Numbered from the stretch's first letter, positions 18,081 through 26,965 are shown. The stretch: 64,000 nt of DNA from Pseudomonadota bacterium (GCA_018668255.1 JABISZ010000045.1:1-64000), one strand, 5' to 3'. A program made the numbers and translations. The notes: generated from the letters alone by a model not told the origin.

Positions 18081-19121
18081 ATGAAACTAGGACTGGTTTT
18101 TGGATATTCTGGCAGCCATATTAAAGTGCCAATGGAGCTTATTTTAGAAGCTGAATCTTTAGGATATGACTCTGTATTTAGCGCTGAGGCGTGGGGATCT
18201 GATGCGGTTTCTCCTATTGCTTGGATTTTAGCTCAGACAAAAACAATTAAAGCTGGCACCGCAATTATGCAGATGGCTGCCAGAACACCTTCAATGACGG
18301 CTATGACGGCCATGACTTTAGACCAGTTATCGGGTGGCCGCTTTATATTAGGCATTGGGCCTTCCGGTCCGCAGGTAGCGGAGGGCTGGTACGGCGAAGC
18401 TTACGGTCGGCCTTTGACTCGGACTAGAGAGTATATAGACATAATACGTCAGATATTCAAGAGGGAACGGCCTCTTATGCATGAAGGCTACCACTATCAG
18501 ATACCGTATATGGGAGCTGGTAGTACAGGATTGGGTAAACCGCTCAAAAGTATTTTACATGGCGATCCGGCGCTTCCAATTTATACCGGTGTCGCGACCG
18601 AGAAAGGAGCACAAACTGCCGCAGAAGTTGCAGACGGGGCCTTTCTCGTTTGGGCAAATCCAAATCGCTACGATCTTTGGTCACCTGCAATAGAAAGAGG
18701 TTTTTCAAAAGCTAGTAATGATAAAAGCTTGGAGAATTTTGATGTTGCCCCATTTGTCAGAGCTGTAATGGGGCCAGATATCGATGCCTGCAGACAAGAA
18801 TTAAAATCAGGCTTCGCGCTTTACATTGGCGGAATGGGAGCCCGAGAAAAAAACTTCTACAACGATTATGCGGCACGGTTAGGTTATGCTGACGCAGCGA
18901 GTGAGATTCAAGATTTATTTTTAACTGGTCAAAAGCAACAGGCTTGCGAAGCTGTTCCAGATCAGCTTGTCGACGATTGTTGTTTGGTCGGCCCTGAGGA
19001 ACATATTAAGGAGCAGCTAGTCAGCTGGAAAGAAGCCGGAAGACGAAAAGAGGTTGGCACTATGGTGATTTCGACTGCACAGCCCGAGGTTCTAAGAGTG
19101 GTTGCAGAAAACGTGCTATAA
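18081..19121 (+). CDS. LLM class F420-dependent oxidoreductase (Rv3520c-like)
   Basis: This 346-residue protein belongs to the methylenetetrahydromethanopterin-reductase-like branch of the LLM family, similar to Rv3520c-type proteins. It has VFSAEAWGSDAVSP, GTAIMQMAARTPSMTAM, and SGGRFILGIGPSGPQV, followed by the marked WYGEAYGRPLTRTREY segment. GKPLKSILHGDPALPIY is also typical of that branch. If it really binds F420, the organism must make that cofactor; no F420 genes are seen in this window. It lies between another LLM gene and a metallo-hydrolase gene. Confidence 0.86.
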   Translation: MKLGLVFGYSGSHIKVPMELILEAESLGYDSVFSAEAWGSDAVSPIAWILAQTKTIKAGTAIMQMAARTPSMTAMTAMTLDQLSGGRFILGIGPSGPQVAEGWYGEAYGRPLTRTREYIDIIRQIFKRERPLMHEGYHYQIPYMGAGSTGLGKPLKSILHGDPALPIYTGVATEKGAQTAAEVADGAFLVWANPNRYDLWSPAIERGFSKASNDKSLENFDVAPFVRAVMGPDIDACRQELKSGFALYIGGMGAREKNFYNDYAARLGYADAASEIQDLFLTGQKQQACEAVPDQLVDDCCLVGPEEHIKEQLVSWKEAGRRKEVGTMVISTAQPEVLRVVAENVL

Positions 19122-19154
19122 CAAGTATCTATATCAAAGCTTATAGGGGGCACA

Positions 19155-20024
19155 ATGATGAAATGGCAAATTGGAAAAATTAAAGTAACCCGCATTCAAG
19201 AAGTAGTCTTCCCGGAATTTTCAGATGTAATCCCTGCCGTTACGAAGGAACTTGTCAAAGAAATAAAATGGCTTTTCCCACATTTTGTTACAGCTGATGG
19301 ACATTTAAGTCTTAGCATCCATTCTTTAATAGTAGAAACGCCTACCCACAAGCTTGTTGTTGATACCTGCATTGGTGATGGTCGCGACAGAATGCCTATG
19401 GAAGGCATGCACATGCTCTCGACAAACTATATGCGGGATATGCAGTCGGAAGGTTATCAGCCGGAAGACATAGACTTCGTCTTATGTACACATCTACACG
19501 TCGACCATGTGGGATGGAATACGCGACTAGTCGATGGGAAATGGGTGCCAACTTTCCCTAATGCAAAATATATTATGGATAAAAAAGATTTAGATTTTTG
19601 GGGTTCTATTGACGCCGATACCGACATTGATTTCATGCAAGTTCAAAGACAAGTTTTTGAAGATTCTCTAATGCCTGTAATAAATGCCGGCCTAGCGCAG
19701 CCAGTCGATGCGCCATCGATTATTTGCGAAGGCGTAAGACTTATCTCTACACCAGGACATACCCCAGGACATGTTTCTGTCGTATTGGAATCGGAAGGGC
19801 AAACAGGATTAATTACCGGTGATTTTATTCATCATCCAATTCAGTTTCATGACCCTGCTTTAGTGAGCCCTTTTGATGTTGACAATGAGATGGCCATCGA
19901 GACTCGTCGCAGAATATTTGGCGAATATGCAGACACCCCGACCTTAATCATAGGCACACATTTTGCTGGACCGACAGCAGGAACCTTGGTCACTGAGAAT
20001 GGCACCTATCGATTGAAAGTTTGA
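19155..20024 (+). CDS. Metallo-beta-lactamase-fold hydrolase
   Basis: This is a 289-residue MBL-fold enzyme with a complete di-zinc site: HxHxDH at residues 113-118 (THLHVDHVGW), a histidine in TPGHTPGHVSV, an aspartate in GDFIHHP, and a last histidine in GTHFAGPTAG. Members act on lactones, thioesters or similar bonds. It is 33 nt downstream of an LLM gene, so hydrolysis of a lactone or ester made by that oxygenase is a reasonable guess. Its last codons form part of a strong terminator hairpin. The start is a double ATG; either may be used. Confidence 0.88.
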   Translation: MMKWQIGKIKVTRIQEVVFPEFSDVIPAVTKELVKEIKWLFPHFVTADGHLSLSIHSLIVETPTHKLVVDTCIGDGRDRMPMEGMHMLSTNYMRDMQSEGYQPEDIDFVLCTHLHVDHVGWNTRLVDGKWVPTFPNAKYIMDKKDLDFWGSIDADTDIDFMQVQRQVFEDSLMPVINAGLAQPVDAPSIICEGVRLISTPGHTPGHVSVVLESEGQTGLITGDFIHHPIQFHDPALVSPFDVDNEMAIETRRRIFGEYADTPTLIIGTHFAGPTAGTLVTENGTYRLKV

Positions 20025-20044
20025 TTAAATCGATGGGTGCCATT
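19998..20044. terminator. Strong bidirectional terminator hairpin overlapping the MBL gene end
   Basis: A 17-bp stem pairs 19998-20014 with 20028-20044 (arms begin AATGGCACC and end GGTGCCATT, with one G-T pair) around a 13-nt loop. The left arm is coding sequence for the last residues of the hydrolase, and the stop codon is in the loop. It separates two convergent genes. No long T-run follows on either side. Confidence 0.6.
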
Positions 20045-20049
20045 CTAAA

Positions 20050-21120
20050 CTAAAAAGCGTACTGTAAGCCTGCCATCAAGTTAAAGTTTTGTTCTAAACG
20101 AACACCGTTTAATTCCTGCATCAAAGGTAGTCCCGCTTCGAAGCCTATTCTTACTCCGGAGAAATATCCGGATTGGCATACCCAGTTTAAACCTAGCAGC
20201 ATAGTGATTACGTCTCCTCCATAATAATCAGGGTTAGCCGCCTGAGTCGGCAGCGTTATGAGAGGATCTATTCCTTTTATTTTACTGTCATGTCTGTATT
20301 TGAGCCTGGCGGATATGCTCAATGTGTCTGCAGGTGCAAACGAAGTCCAGGCTGTTACTTCGTGCTGCTGTCCCTTCCTATACCCGTTATGTTTGCCTAA
20401 GAACTCTGTGCCAGAATATTGTCCTCCCCAAGTTAATCTCTGGTGTCTGCCAGTGTAGGTTAATCCGTTTAAGATGCCATAGTTGCCGTTTCCCAATTGC
20501 ATTGCATAAGGAAGACGTTTTGTTGGCCGCATACCCATTGGTGTCAGGATCTGATCTGTTTCTGAGGTCGAACCTGTCGGCAAAATAGTTCCTATTGATA
20601 GATGGACCTTATGATTGCCTGTACTAAAAAGATGTATCAAACCGGTGAGTTTTGTATCCCCCCACCCATTAGATTGGGTGGTAAAAGTGTCTCGTACCGT
20701 TGTACCGGAGCCACCTTTATACGTGGTCAACTTCATTTTTTTGTCAGTATAGTTAGACATAACCATCAAGGTTAACCAGTCAGTCGGCGCATACATTGCG
20801 CCGAACATATGCATGTGCATATTCATTTTTTTTGGAACGACTCTAAGAGTTGGTGGTTGACCGTTGATATTAGAGAAACGGTTAGACACACTGGTAGCGA
20901 TTGTGTCCGCCGTAATATTTGAACCGTCGTTTTGAAGGTCGCCCATATCCATATACATGTAACGATATGAGGTCATAAGCTTGCCTTTTTTATGCATGTG
21001 ATCACCCATAACACCTATAGGGGCGTGTGAATCAGCTTTCATTTGTGCAACGGCGATTGAAGAAAAATGCACGAGTATGATCGCGTGCAAAAGAATATGG
21101 GTTATTGTTTTAAATATCAT
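20050..21120 (-). CDS. Met/His-rich outer-membrane protein of the phenol-meta-pathway-like transporter family
   Basis: This 356-residue protein has an N-terminal signal peptide (hydrophobic residues about 5-25, ending AVAQ) and the alternating pattern of an outer-membrane beta-barrel, ending in an aromatic residue (LQYAF). It resembles barrel proteins annotated as transporters in the meta-pathway phenol degradation group. Residues after the signal are rich in Met and His (GDHMHKKGK, YMYMDMGD, MNMHMHMFG), which suggests copper or another soft metal. The upstream DUF2946 gene, 81 nt away on the same strand, points the same way. The metal role is inference. Confidence 0.7.
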   Translation of the reverse strand: MIFKTITHILLHAIILVHFSSIAVAQMKADSHAPIGVMGDHMHKKGKLMTSYRYMYMDMGDLQNDGSNITADTIATSVSNRFSNINGQPPTLRVVPKKMNMHMHMFGAMYAPTDWLTLMVMSNYTDKKMKLTTYKGGSGTTVRDTFTTQSNGWGDTKLTGLIHLFSTGNHKVHLSIGTILPTGSTSETDQILTPMGMRPTKRLPYAMQLGNGNYGILNGLTYTGRHQRLTWGGQYSGTEFLGKHNGYRKGQQHEVTAWTSFAPADTLSISARLKYRHDSKIKGIDPLITLPTQAANPDYYGGDVITMLLGLNWVCQSGYFSGVRIGFEAGLPLMQELNGVRLEQNFNLMAGLQYAF

Positions 21121-21201
21121 TTATCAGCTTCCTCTAGACCCATGCGAGCAAAAGCTCAAGCTTCCGCAGGGGAATCATAAAATTAAATTTTAGCAGTAGA
21201 T

Positions 21202-21645
21202 TTAGATGGGAAGCGTGGGTGGTGCCCGAGGCTGAGATAGGTGATGATAGACGTCTTTGAAAAGGGATGAGGTTTGCTTGTAGCGAACTGAAGTTGTTGA
21301 TCGGTCAACCTTGGAGCAAGGCAGTACAGGCGCGCCAGCTATGGCATTGCTTCCAGCCCATAAGGAACACGATTCACTGGATGAGATTATTGTGTCGCTC
21401 TTATGCTCAACATCTTCGCCTATCACGGAATCGATCGAGTGATGATGGTGATGGGTTGGCGATTCTGCTGTGTCCAATCCATCAGAATCGAGACTGAAAT
21501 TATTTTGATTAGGACAGAGACCTAATTTGAAGTTAGATAGGTCGTCCCCCTCGGTCCCAGCCAACATGTATCCGCCAGGGATCAGCGCCCGCAGAGCAAA
21601 AAGCAAAGTTAACAAAATAGCAACAGATTGCTTTCTAAGAAACAT
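21202..21645 (-). CDS. DUF2946-like small membrane/secreted protein
   Basis: I propose a start at the ATG 21645, where MFLRKQSVAILLTLLFALRA forms a signal anchor; an upstream in-frame start at 21717 would add 24 residues of doubtful value. The 147-residue protein follows the DUF2946 plan: RALIPGGYM after the hydrophobic segment, LGLCPNQ, a histidine run (HHHHH), ESCSLW and a closing RAPP. DUF2946 genes often neighbour copper-handling and TonB genes. It lies upstream of the Met/His-rich barrel protein and divergent from the CaiB gene. Molecular function is unknown. Confidence 0.65.
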   Translation of the reverse strand: MFLRKQSVAILLTLLFALRALIPGGYMLAGTEGDDLSNFKLGLCPNQNNFSLDSDGLDTAESPTHHHHHSIDSVIGEDVEHKSDTIISSSESCSLWAGSNAIAGAPVLPCSKVDRSTTSVRYKQTSSLFKDVYHHLSQPRAPPTLPI

Positions 21646-21727
21646 CAGGTAAGTATAACTAAAAAGGCAGGCAATTTGGAGGTGCTCTAAATTAAACATT
21701 CCGCCATTTTGCAACAAAGGAGAAGAG

Positions 21728-22927
21728 ATGACTGACCTGAATAACTTGCAGCAAGGGCCGTTAAAAGGAATCCGAGTACTTGATTTTTCAAGGTATATAG
21801 CTGGTCCCTACTGCGCCGGTCTTCTTGCCTACCTGGGTGCTGACGTGATCCGTATTGAAAAACCATCTGGGGGCGAGGATAGATTCGTGTCGCCGATATC
21901 AGAAGGTTCAAGTCCTTTGCTTTTCATGACAGGCAATCGAAAAAGAAGCTTGGGATTAGACTTGAAAGCACCTAGTGCTGTGGCAGTCGTTAAGCAATTA
22001 GTAACGCACGCGGATGTGGTGGTAGCCAACATGCCGCCGGCCGCGTTAATTCAGTTAGGGTTGGATTATGAGACATTAAGCGCAATAAAGTCGGACATCA
22101 TTCTCACGACACAAACGTGTTTCGGGCATGAAGGTCCTTGGGCCGACCGGGGCGGATTTGATGGGATTGCGCAAGCTATGTCGGGTGCTGCTTTTATGTC
22201 AGGTTTCCCGGATGAACCCCGTCGCTCCACAGCACCATATGTGGATTACTCAACTGCTGTTCTGGGTGCTTTTGGAACATTAGCAGCAATACGACAGCGT
22301 GATCAAACTGGCAAAGGACAGCATGTCCAAGCCTCTCTGCTTGGTTCCGCAATGGCTGTGTTCAGCACAGCGATCGTAGAACAGGAAGCACTGCAGCCGA
22401 ATAGAATACCGACAGGCAATCGAGGACAAACAGGAGCGCCAACTGATGTTTTTAAAGCGACTAACGGGAGCATAATTACACAGGTGGTAGGTAATGGTTT
22501 GTTCAGGAGAGTGACCAAAGTCATCGGCAAACCGGAATGGAACGACGATCCAAGGTTTTCGACTGATGAACTGCGCGGAAATAATCGCGATGTTGTCTGT
22601 GATGCGGTAGGGAAATGGGTCGCTGAGCGGACTGCAGAAGAGGCTGTAGAAACTTTTGCCCATGAAGGGGTCCCCTGTGGGCCAGTTTTAAATTTGATCG
22701 ATGCCGCGGTACATCCGCAAGTATCGGCGATGGGCTTTTTAGAAGAAGTTAGTTTTCCTAATGTCGATAACAAGACCAAAACTCCAAGAGTACCCTTAGA
22801 TTTCTCAGGATATAAGCCTATATCTGCGGGCCCGCCGCAAGTAGGTGAGCACTCGGCTGACATACTGCTTGAAATAGGATTTTCTCAGGAAGAGGTTTCG
22901 GAACTAATTGCTAAAAAGATCGTGTGA
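21728..22927 (+). CDS. CaiB/BaiF family III CoA-transferase
   Basis: This 399-residue enzyme moves CoA between carboxylic acids through an enzyme-bound anhydride. The family core is clear: GIRVLDFSRYIAGPYC at residues 14-29, GADVIRIEKPSGGE, and the catalytic aspartate at position 145 in GGFDGIAQAMSG. The substrate pocket segment APYVDYSTAVLGAF follows. AAAGGAG precedes the ATG. It opens the long plus-strand CoA-ester cluster, 146 nt before the HMG-CoA-synthase-like gene. With the MaoC hydratase and CitE-like lyase downstream, a dicarboxylate such as itaconate, mesaconate or citramalate is a possible substrate. Confidence 0.9.
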   Translation: MTDLNNLQQGPLKGIRVLDFSRYIAGPYCAGLLAYLGADVIRIEKPSGGEDRFVSPISEGSSPLLFMTGNRKRSLGLDLKAPSAVAVVKQLVTHADVVVANMPPAALIQLGLDYETLSAIKSDIILTTQTCFGHEGPWADRGGFDGIAQAMSGAAFMSGFPDEPRRSTAPYVDYSTAVLGAFGTLAAIRQRDQTGKGQHVQASLLGSAMAVFSTAIVEQEALQPNRIPTGNRGQTGAPTDVFKATNGSIITQVVGNGLFRRVTKVIGKPEWNDDPRFSTDELRGNNRDVVCDAVGKWVAERTAEEAVETFAHEGVPCGPVLNLIDAAVHPQVSAMGFLEEVSFPNVDNKTKTPRVPLDFSGYKPISAGPPQVGEHSADILLEIGFSQEEVSELIAKKIV

Positions 22928-22949
22928 GTCATAGATTTGGAGAATGTCA

Positions 22950-22983
22950 TAGTCTCGATTAGACTTAACAAGTATTGAGACTA
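22950..22983. promoter_or_regulatory. Nested inverted repeat upstream of the HMG-CoA-synthase-like gene
   Basis: TAGTCTC (22950-22956) and GAGACTA (22977-22983) form perfect 7-bp arms, and an inner ACTT-AAC-AAGT repeat lies at 22963-22973. It could be the terminator of the CaiB gene or an operator for the following gene. The inner AACAAGT matches one half of the palindrome at the tetR promoter (31744-31762), so binding by that TetR is conceivable. Confidence 0.35.
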
Positions 22984-23073
22984 GCGATGGGGTATACCAA
23001 AGCTTTTCTGCGCACTGCGTCCCGACGGGAAATGCAGTATTTAATAAGATAGTTAATTAAGAGATTGATAGCC

Positions 23074-24504
23074 ATGAGTTACGGAATTTTATCGTTTGGG
23101 GCATACGTTCCATCTTTGCGTCTAGATAGGAAAGCTGTCTTCGAAGCGGTGGGTTGGGCGACCCCAAATTTGAGGGGTTTAGCCTCCGGTGAGCGAAGTG
23201 TGGCTAATTGGGACGAAGATGCTATCACTATGGCTGTAGAAGCTGGCTTAGACTGCTTGGCAGATACTGAATTCTCGGTGCCACATATATGTATGGCTTC
23301 TACTACTTTCCCTTTTTCTGACCGTTCTAACAGCGGTCTTGTAGCGGATGCTTTAAACCTTCAAAGATCAATCGCGACGGAGGATTTTGGGGGCAGTCGC
23401 CGTGCCGGGACTAGCGCGCTTTCGAGAGCTTTATCTAACAACGAATCTTCTTTGATGATAGCGAGTGATTGTCGCGAAGCGCAACCAGGCAGTGTTCAAG
23501 AAATGAATTATGGTCATGGTAGCGCTTGTGTGCTGCTGGGCGAAGGTAAGCCGATTGCAGAGTTTTTGTCTAGCTCTTCAGAGCACGAAGATTTGATTGA
23601 TCAATACCGGGCGAACGGGATTGAGTATGATTATAGTTTAGAAGAACGCTGGGTTAGAGAAGAAGGCTGGCTCAAAATAGCTCCTGAGGCAATGCAAGGG
23701 GCTGCGTCAAAAGCAGGAATAGAACTTAGCGAGATCGATCATTTCGTAGTGCATGGGAATGGAGGCGCAGTAGCTGCGCTGTCCAAGAAACTTGGCATAG
23801 AGCGGTCTCGATTTGCTGATGACTTAAAAGCGATCTGTGGCGATACGGGGGCTGCTCACCCATTTTTAATGTTGTCTAATGTATTGAGTAATGCTGGGGC
23901 TGGTGACACTGTTATGTTGGTGGGTTTTGGTCAAGGCGTCGATGCCTTGCTGATAAAAACGACAGATCATCTAACGACCGGGCGTCAAGGCCGCGGTGCT
24001 GAGAGATTTATGGCCCGACGACGAGCAACAAGCAACTACACTTTTTATCTTTCTCTCAGACAGAGGCTATCTTTAGATTTTGGCTTGCGGGCAGAGCGGG
24101 ACAATAGAACTGCATTGTCTGCCTTTTATCGAAAGCGCCGAGACATTAATGCGATGATAGGAGGACGATGCAGTAGCTGTGATGCTTTACAGTATCCAAA
24201 GAGTATCATCTGCGTTAGTTGTGGGGCTAGTGACTCACAAGTTGAAGAAAGTTTGTCGGGCTTAACCGGTCGTGTTAAATCGTTTACAGAAGACTGGCTA
24301 GCTTACACACCATCGCCTCCATATATTTATGGCAACGTTGAATTCGATGGCGGAGCCAATGTTATGCTTGAGTTTACTGACTTTGAGCCGGGCAGTCTTC
24401 GTACTGGAGATGAAATACGACTAGCGTTTCGAGTTAAAGACCGAGATGAAAAAAGAAAATTTCATCGATATTTTTGGAAACCAGCGCCGTTGACGCGCCT
24501 ATAA
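23074..24504 (+). CDS. HMG-CoA-synthase-like protein fused to a DUF35 Zn-ribbon/OB-fold domain
   Basis: This 476-residue protein joins two units. Residues 1-300 have the HMG-CoA synthase/KAS III fold (MSYGILSFGAYVPSLRLDR; FVVHGNGGAVAALS). Residues 363-476 are a DUF35 domain: a Zn-ribbon with Cys366, 369, 380 and 383, then an OB-fold. In archaea a separate DUF35 protein bridges HMG-CoA synthase and thiolase. Here it is fused, and the thiolase gene follows 19 nt downstream. The canonical catalytic cysteine motif (ACKAGT type) is replaced by GGSRRAGT at 106-113, so ordinary HMG-CoA synthesis is doubtful; an aldol or retro-aldol step is one option. I use the ATG at 23074 rather than the TTG at 23065. 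Confidence 0.82.
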   Translation: MSYGILSFGAYVPSLRLDRKAVFEAVGWATPNLRGLASGERSVANWDEDAITMAVEAGLDCLADTEFSVPHICMASTTFPFSDRSNSGLVADALNLQRSIATEDFGGSRRAGTSALSRALSNNESSLMIASDCREAQPGSVQEMNYGHGSACVLLGEGKPIAEFLSSSSEHEDLIDQYRANGIEYDYSLEERWVREEGWLKIAPEAMQGAASKAGIELSEIDHFVVHGNGGAVAALSKKLGIERSRFADDLKAICGDTGAAHPFLMLSNVLSNAGAGDTVMLVGFGQGVDALLIKTTDHLTTGRQGRGAERFMARRRATSNYTFYLSLRQRLSLDFGLRAERDNRTALSAFYRKRRDINAMIGGRCSSCDALQYPKSIICVSCGASDSQVEESLSGLTGRVKSFTEDWLAYTPSPPYIYGNVEFDGGANVMLEFTDFEPGSLRTGDEIRLAFRVKDRDEKRKFHRYFWKPAPLTRL

Positions 24505-24523
24505 ATTTAAGGGTATTTGAGTT

Positions 24524-25726
24524 ATGGCTAGTGGAATAAGAGACAAGGTTGCAATTATTGGAATGGGTTGTACACGGTTCGGCGAACGCTGGGATTGCGG
24601 TCCCGAAGAACTGATGGTCGAGGCTTTCAACGAAGCGCTCACTGATTCTGGAGTTTCGCGCGATCAGATTGAGATGGCTTGGCTGGGACTTTTTTTTCAG
24701 GAGCAAAGCGCCGGAAAATCAGGCTTGCCACTAAGTATGGGGTTGAGACTGCCGAATATACCTGTAACACGAGTTGAGAATATGTGTGCGACTGGGACAG
24801 AGGCGCTTAGAGGGGCTGTCTACGCTGTTGCGGCTGGTGCCTGTGACATCGCGATGGCGGTAGGGGTGGAGAAGTTAAAGGATACCGGTTACCCAGGTTT
24901 GCCTGAACGCAGCAAGGGAACGTTTGATGATCTGTGGCTTCCGAATGCAACCGCGCCAGGCGCGTTTGCGCAACTTGCAAGTGCGTACCAAGCCAAACAT
25001 GGATGTGATTCTATCGATTTAAAGCGTGCCATGGCACATATCTCGGTCAAAAGTCATGACAACGGTTTACTAAACCCTAAAGCCCATTTGCGGCGAGCTA
25101 TCACTGAAGAACAGGCTATGAACGCGCCGATGATTGCCGCGCCCCTTGGCTTATACGATTGTTGCGGGGTCAGTGATGGTGCTGCCTGCGCAATTGTAAC
25201 GAGTGTAGAAAAAGCGAAAGAGATGGGCATCAAAGATATGATTACGGTAAAAGCAATGCAGTTGGCTCCCAGTAACGGCTTTGAGATGTCTACAACAGAT
25301 TGGGATGGTAGTTATCTTCAAACGACACGCATAGCCGCAGCGAGAGCTTATAAGGAAGCAGGAATAACAGATCCTATTAAGCAACTCGATATGACAGAAG
25401 TGCACGATTGTTTCTCGGTAACAGAGCTCGTTGTTATGGAGGATCTCGGCTTATGTGAGGAAGGTGGCGCTATAAAAGCTGTGCTGGACGGAAAGTTTGA
25501 TAAAGACGGTGACGTTCCCTGCCAAATTGATGGTGGGTTAAAATGTTTCGGTCATCCAATAGGAGCCAGCGGATTGCGAATGGCTTATGAGATCTATCTT
25601 CAACTACAAGGTAAAGCAGGGGAGCGTCAATTAGACAGCCCTTCTATGGGCCTGACTCATAATCTAGGCGGGCATCCGTTTAGAAATGTGGCGAGTGTGT
25701 CGGTGCTAGGTTTGCACTCCGAGTAA
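24524..25726 (+). CDS. SCP2/archaeal-type thiolase (lipid-transfer protein family)
   Basis: This 400-residue thiolase-superfamily enzyme keeps the nucleophilic cysteine (Cys88 in ENMCATGTEA) and the GHP motif (KCFGHPIGASG), and ends with THNLGGHPFRN. The HDCFSVTELVVMEDLGL segment is typical of the archaeal/SCP2 branch, which works together with a DUF35 partner. That partner is fused to the protein encoded just upstream. Expected chemistry is thiolytic cleavage or condensation of acyl-CoA; some relatives (Ltp2) are aldolases needing DUF35. Presence of the cysteine favours thiolase activity here. Confidence 0.88.
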   Translation: MASGIRDKVAIIGMGCTRFGERWDCGPEELMVEAFNEALTDSGVSRDQIEMAWLGLFFQEQSAGKSGLPLSMGLRLPNIPVTRVENMCATGTEALRGAVYAVAAGACDIAMAVGVEKLKDTGYPGLPERSKGTFDDLWLPNATAPGAFAQLASAYQAKHGCDSIDLKRAMAHISVKSHDNGLLNPKAHLRRAITEEQAMNAPMIAAPLGLYDCCGVSDGAACAIVTSVEKAKEMGIKDMITVKAMQLAPSNGFEMSTTDWDGSYLQTTRIAAARAYKEAGITDPIKQLDMTEVHDCFSVTELVVMEDLGLCEEGGAIKAVLDGKFDKDGDVPCQIDGGLKCFGHPIGASGLRMAYEIYLQLQGKAGERQLDSPSMGLTHNLGGHPFRNVASVSVLGLHSE

Positions 25727-25781
25727 CCTCTAATATGTCTAGAGTGGAAAATGCCGTTAAAAAAACTGTGAGAACTCAATT

Positions 25782-26927
25782 ATGAATGCCCATCAATCTT
25801 CCTGGATGACTGAAGACCACGTAATGTATCGAGATGGAGTACGCAAGTTTCTCGAAACTGAATTTTTACCACAACGAGAACATTGGGTCGAACAGGGTTA
25901 CCCAGAGAAGGAATATTGGAAAAAAGCCGGTGAAATGGGATTGCTTTGTCCTGATCTGCCAGTAGAGTACGGAGGCGGAGGGGGTGACTTTGGGTTTGAC
26001 GTTATTACATATGAAGAGTTAATGAGGCTGTGTATTTCAAGCTTTGGGAATGGGATACAAAGCATTGTCGCTCACTACATACTTAGGTACGGAACAGAAG
26101 AGCAAAAATTACGCTGGTTACCTGGGATGGCTACCGGGGAATTCATTACATCTATAGCCATGACAGAACCGGGTACGGGATCGGATCTACAATCCATTAA
26201 AACTTCAGCGGCCAGAGATGGTGACGAATATGTGCTGACGGGATCTAAAACTTTTATCACTAATGGTTACAACGCTAATTTGATTTGTGTCGTATGTAAG
26301 ACGGATCCATCGGAGGGAGCGAAAGGAGTTTCACTATTGATGTGTGAAGTTGACGATCTCAATGGGTTTAGTCGCAATAAACCGCTAAAAAAAATTGGAA
26401 TGAAAGGGCAAGATACTTGTGAGTTATTTTTCGACGAGTGTCGTATCCCTGTAGGTAATGTGTTAGGTGGAGAAGAAGGCCAAGGTTTTTATCAGCTGAT
26501 GGCTCAACTTCCGAGAGAAAGACTGATTATTGCTGTAAGCGCCATAGCGGCAGTTGAAGCTGTCCTCGAGCAGACAATAGAGTATACAAAAGAAAGAAAA
26601 GCTTTCAATAAGCCCTTAATGTCGTTTCAAAACACTAAATTTAAACTGGCTGAAATGGCTACGGAAGCGAAAATTTCTAGGGTTTTTGTCGATCATTGTA
26701 TTGAACAGCTTATGGTCGGAAATCTTGATAATGAAACAGCTTCAATGGCTAAATGGTGGTGCAGCGAGAAACAATTTGACACGGCTCATCAGTGTCTTCA
26801 GTTGCATGGGGGGTATGGGTATATGATGGAATATCCAGTAGCCCATTATTTTACAGATAGTCGTGTGCAAATGATTTACGGTGGTTCCAATGAGATAATG
26901 AAAGAGCTGATTTCTCGAAGTCTTTAG
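25782..26927 (+). CDS. Acyl-CoA dehydrogenase (long-chain/isovaleryl type)
   Basis: This 381-residue flavoenzyme oxidises acyl-CoA to 2-enoyl-CoA and passes electrons to ETF. FAD-binding marks are AMTEPGTGSDLQS and FITNGYNANL. The C-terminal motif reads IYGGSNEIMKEL, so the usual IYEGT catalytic glutamate is absent there. A candidate base sits instead in LPRERLIIA, as in long-chain and isovaleryl-CoA dehydrogenases. Such a placement often goes with long or branched acyl chains. The gene follows the thiolase and precedes a MatB-like ligase. Confidence 0.9.
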   Translation: MNAHQSSWMTEDHVMYRDGVRKFLETEFLPQREHWVEQGYPEKEYWKKAGEMGLLCPDLPVEYGGGGGDFGFDVITYEELMRLCISSFGNGIQSIVAHYILRYGTEEQKLRWLPGMATGEFITSIAMTEPGTGSDLQSIKTSAARDGDEYVLTGSKTFITNGYNANLICVVCKTDPSEGAKGVSLLMCEVDDLNGFSRNKPLKKIGMKGQDTCELFFDECRIPVGNVLGGEEGQGFYQLMAQLPRERLIIAVSAIAAVEAVLEQTIEYTKERKAFNKPLMSFQNTKFKLAEMATEAKISRVFVDHCIEQLMVGNLDNETASMAKWWCSEKQFDTAHQCLQLHGGYGYMMEYPVAHYFTDSRVQMIYGGSNEIMKELISRSL

Positions 26928-26965
26928 TTCGTGATTGTCTTTTTGTTACATCATAAGATCATTTA

